Below, one piece after another: positions 5,700 to 7,282 of a stretch of 7,282 nucleotides of DNA (the stretch's first letter is position 1; each line of letters starts with the position of its first letter). Location: assembly GCA_030151105.1 (NCBI GenBank), contig JASLEN010000075.1:1-7282 (forward strand), read 5' to 3'. This DNA is from Dysgonomonas sp. (GTDB lineage Bacteria > Bacteroidota > Bacteroidia > Bacteroidales > Dysgonomonadaceae). A model generated the notes under the pieces. The model had not been told where the DNA came from. It searched no databases and worked only from the letters and a program-made list of their open reading frames with translations. The translations under genes and the position numbers were made by a program.

Positions 5700-6647
5700 T
5701 TATTCTTTACCTTCGTAATTGATCATCTCATTGATGATGTATTCTGGTCGTCCTTTCACCTCATCAAACAGTACGCCAATGTATTGTCCTAGTACCCCGA
5801 TTGTTAGTAATTGTACTCCTCCAAAGAAGATTACTAGCATCACTGTTGAAGACCAACCAGACTCAGCATTCGTAAATCCAAACCAATGCCCAAACCACAC
5901 CCACAGAGCATAAAAGAAGCCAATAAGGCAAGCAGTTACTCCCAATGTGATAGACATCTTTAGCGGTTTCTTCGAAAAATAGAGCATTGCCGTTTTGGCA
6001 AATTTGATCATGTTCTTTAGTGGATATTTTGTCTCGCCAGCAAAGCGAGCATCTCTATCGTAGTAGAATGGTACTTGCTTGTACCCAATCCATGTAACAA
6101 GACCTCGGATATATTTCCCTCTTTCTTTCAAGCTATTGAATGCTTTGATTGCTTTTCTGTCCACCAATCGGAAATCGCCAGTGTCTCTAGGAAACTCCAC
6201 TTCCGACATTCTGTTCATTGTACGATAAAACATATTAGCTGTAAACTTCTTGAAAATAGTTTCTCCTTGTCGTTTTTTACGTACGCAATAAACCACACTT
6301 GCTTCTTCTTCACGATGAGTTTTCACAAGGTCTGGGATAAGTTCAGGAGGATCTTGCAGGTCGGCATCTATGATGATTGCCAAGTCAGTTTCGCAGTTGT
6401 TTAGTCCAGCTGTTACGGCAGGTTGATGCCCAAAATTTCGAGAAAAATGAATCACTTTTACATGATCATCTTTCTCCGCCAATTCGTTGAGTATGAATGG
6501 ACTTTTGTCTCTGCTTCCGTCGTTGATGAAAACGATAAAAGATTCCACATCACTCATTCCATTGAGCACATTTTTTGTCCTGTTGTAGAACTCCTGAATC
6601 ACAGCCTCTTCATTAAAACAAGGCACTATAACTGACAGAGTTTGCAT
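5700..6647 (-). CDS. GT2 polyprenyl-phosphate glycosyltransferase (GtrB/ArnC/DPM1-like)
   Basis: 315 residues, the usual length of GtrB-type enzymes. The N-terminal GT-A domain has LSVIVPCFNEE (4-14), FINDGSRDKS (40-49), RNFGHQPAVTAGL (70-82), the metal-binding DADLQDPPEL (94-103) and DTGDFRLVDRKA (155-166). RFAGETKYPLKNMIKFA (201-217) precedes the membrane part. Two C-terminal transmembrane helices follow, at about 231-254 and 266-291, with GVLGQYIG (284-291), then the conserved GRPEYII (299-305). Such enzymes move a sugar from a nucleotide donor to undecaprenyl phosphate at the inner face of the membrane; the lipid-linked sugar later decorates lipid A, O-antigen or other surface glycans. 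The sugar cannot be predicted. No flippase (GtrA-like) or acceptor transferase is adjacent, so it stands alone, with its own terminator and a promoter region shared divergently with dnaN. A DPM1-like protein glycosylation role is an alternative. Confidence 0.93.
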   Translation of the reverse strand: MQTLSVIVPCFNEEAVIQEFYNRTKNVLNGMSDVESFIVFINDGSRDKSPFILNELAEKDDHVKVIHFSRNFGHQPAVTAGLNNCETDLAIIIDADLQDPPELIPDLVKTHREEEASVVYCVRKKRQGETIFKKFTANMFYRTMNRMSEVEFPRDTGDFRLVDRKAIKAFNSLKERGKYIRGLVTWIGYKQVPFYYDRDARFAGETKYPLKNMIKFAKTAMLYFSKKPLKMSITLGVTACLIGFFYALWVWFGHWFGFTNAESGWSSTVMLVIFFGGVQLLTIGVLGQYIGVLFDEVKGRPEYIINEMINYEGKE

Positions 6648-6660
6648 ATGTTTTATTAAA

Positions 6661-6698
6661 ATTTTGGTGCAAAGTTTTCAACCTATTTTGACAAAGTT
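6661..6698. repeat. Paired TTTG-CAAA dyads upstream of the glycosyltransferase
   Basis: ATTTTG-GTG-CAAAGTT (6661-6676) and ATTTTG-A-CAAAGTT (6685-6698) are near-repeats. The CAAAGTT parts are 22 bases apart, about two helical turns. Each copy is itself a TTTG/CAAA dyad. The second copy includes the candidate -7 box of the glycosyltransferase, so operator function is possible, but AT-rich chance similarity is not excluded. Confidence 0.35.
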
Positions 6699-6699
6699 A
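6692..6699 (-). promoter_or_regulatory. Possible glycosyltransferase promoter -7 element
   Basis: On the minus strand TAACTTTG matches TAnnTTTG fully. The start codon at 6647 would lie about 38 bases after the predicted transcription start. The -33 position has no TTTG (best partial match GATG), so this is a half-supported call. Confidence 0.4.
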
Positions 6700-6751
6700 T
6701 TAAAAAAACTGAAAGATACATCCTATAACTCTACAATATAGAGAATAGTTG

Positions 6752-6783
6752 TTTGTTTGAAAAGGATATTTTCTCTATATTTG
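6752..6783 (+). promoter_or_regulatory. Bacteroides-type promoter for dnaN
   Basis: TTTG (6752-6755), a spacer of exactly 20 bases, then TATATTTG (6776-6783) matches the -33/-7 consensus TTTG and TAnnTTTG completely. Transcription would start near 6790, giving a leader of about 43 bases before the dnaN ATG. A second TTTG at 6756-6759 has a 16-base spacing and is less likely to be the -33 element. Confidence 0.7.
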
Positions 6784-6797
6784 TTTCATTAAAAAAA

Positions 6798-6807
6798 GGA
6801 AATTTCC
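6798..6807. repeat. Perfect palindrome in the dnaN leader
   Basis: GGAAATTTCC is a perfect 10-base palindrome about eight bases after the predicted dnaN transcription start. A second perfect palindrome, CGATATCG (6822-6829), lies three bases before the ATG. A repressor site near the start of transcription is conceivable, but palindromes of this size are fairly common in AT-rich DNA. Confidence 0.35.
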
Positions 6808-6832
6808 AGAACAATATAAAACGATATCGAAT

Positions 6833-7282
6833 ATGAGATTTGTAGTATCTAGTACCGCTTTGTTAAGCCACTTACAGGCAATTAGTAAGGTGATAAATTC
6901 AAAAAACACTCTGCCTATATTAGATTGCTTCTTGTTGGAGCTCAAAGGAACAACTTTGTCCCTTACAGCAGCAGATACTGAAACTCGTTTGGTAACGTCT
7001 ATCGAATTGGCTGAAGCAGAGGGTGAAGGTAAATTTGCAGTGGATGCAAAAAATTTGCTTGACCCATTGAAAGAACTTCCTGAGCAACCTTTGACTTTTG
7101 AAATAAATAGTGAAAATCTGGAAACATTCATCTATTTCCATAATGGAAAATATAATTTCATTGGGCAAAATGGAGATGACTATCCACAACCAAAAGAATT
7201 GGGCGAAGATGGAGTAACACTTTCTATCAATCCTCAAATCTTATTTTCTGGAATAAATAGATCGCTATTTGCAAGTGCAGAC
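6833..7282 (+). CDS. dnaN: DNA polymerase III sliding clamp beta subunit (3' end outside window)
   Basis: The first 150 codons are present, out of about 370 expected, and the reading frame is open to the window edge. The clamp is a dimeric ring that encircles DNA and holds polymerase III and other partners. The N-terminus MRFVVSSTALLSHLQAISKV, followed by INSKNTLPILDCFLLEL, is characteristic of Bacteroidota DnaN: first-domain helix, then the conserved N-T-L-P-I-L segment (about residues 25-30). Later marks are LSLTAADTETRLV (42-54), the AKNLLDPLKELPEQPL segment (70-85), GKYNFIGQNGDDYPQP (105-120), and the beginning of domain 2 after about residue 123, ending GINRSLFASAD. The partner-binding hydrophobic cleft residues of domains 2-3 are mostly beyond the window. 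It is divergent from the glycosyltransferase and not next to dnaA, as I recall is usual in Bacteroidales. The ATG at 6833 is the only start that gives the full N-terminal strand. Confidence 0.97.
   Translation, partial: MRFVVSSTALLSHLQAISKVINSKNTLPILDCFLLELKGTTLSLTAADTETRLVTSIELAEAEGEGKFAVDAKNLLDPLKELPEQPLTFEINSENLETFIYFHNGKYNFIGQNGDDYPQPKELGEDGVTLSINPQILFSGINRSLFASAD

Noticed and set aside
6075..6635. Plus-strand open frames opposite the glycosyltransferase
   Set aside because: They are antisense to conserved GT2 motifs, and the cysteine/histidine/phenylalanine-rich translations are typical of shadow frames.
6775..7237. Minus-strand open frames of 118 and 105 codons opposite dnaN
   Set aside because: They lie antisense to the clear dnaN coding sequence and its promoter, and their translations resemble no family.
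1..7282. Mobile element, CRISPR array, tRNA or rRNA gene
   Set aside because: No transposase or integrase frame, no regularly spaced repeats, no target-site duplication around the cassette, and no tRNA-like cloverleaf was seen.

Overview
The window looks like a chromosomal segment from a low-GC member of the Bacteroidota, most likely the order Bacteroidales. Three things point there. The proteins (TrxB N-terminus, LolA-like carrier, FtsK, DnaN) have Bacteroidales-type sequences. Two upstream regions carry the Bacteroides-type promoter TTTG-N20-TAnnTTTG. No clear Shine-Dalgarno sequences were seen at the starts that were read closely. Genus cannot be fixed from sequence alone.

Layout, left to right. 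Positions 1-64 (minus) hold the first 21 codons of a thioredoxin reductase, trxB, which has its own promoter. Positions 190-831 (minus) encode a periplasmic LolA-like lipoprotein carrier. Positions 943-2822 (minus) hold a compact three-gene set read in the order mdaB (quinone/flavin reductase), a short VanW-family protein, and an unrecognised 138-residue protein whose start overlaps the vanW stop. Positions 2932-5424 (minus) encode the FtsK DNA translocase. A 275-base gap follows, with a good intrinsic terminator for the next gene and the ftsK leader. Positions 5700-6647 (minus) encode a membrane-anchored GT2 polyprenyl-phosphate glycosyltransferase. A 185-base divergent promoter region leads into dnaN, read on the plus strand from 6833 and cut by the window end after 150 codons.

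The backbone is housekeeping: sliding clamp, chromosome translocase, lipoprotein trafficking and thioredoxin redox. From memory of Bacteroidales genomes, trxB-lolA-ftsK-dnaN often lie together. On that reading the mdaB-vanW-hypothetical set and the lone glycosyltransferase are lineage-specific insertions between conserved neighbours.

No mobile element, CRISPR array, RNA gene or obvious defence system is visible. The least explained part is the mdaB-vanW-hypothetical cassette: VanW has no settled biochemical function and the third protein is not recognised. The other points of interest are short promoter-proximal repeats and palindromes, several of which could be chance in AT-rich DNA.
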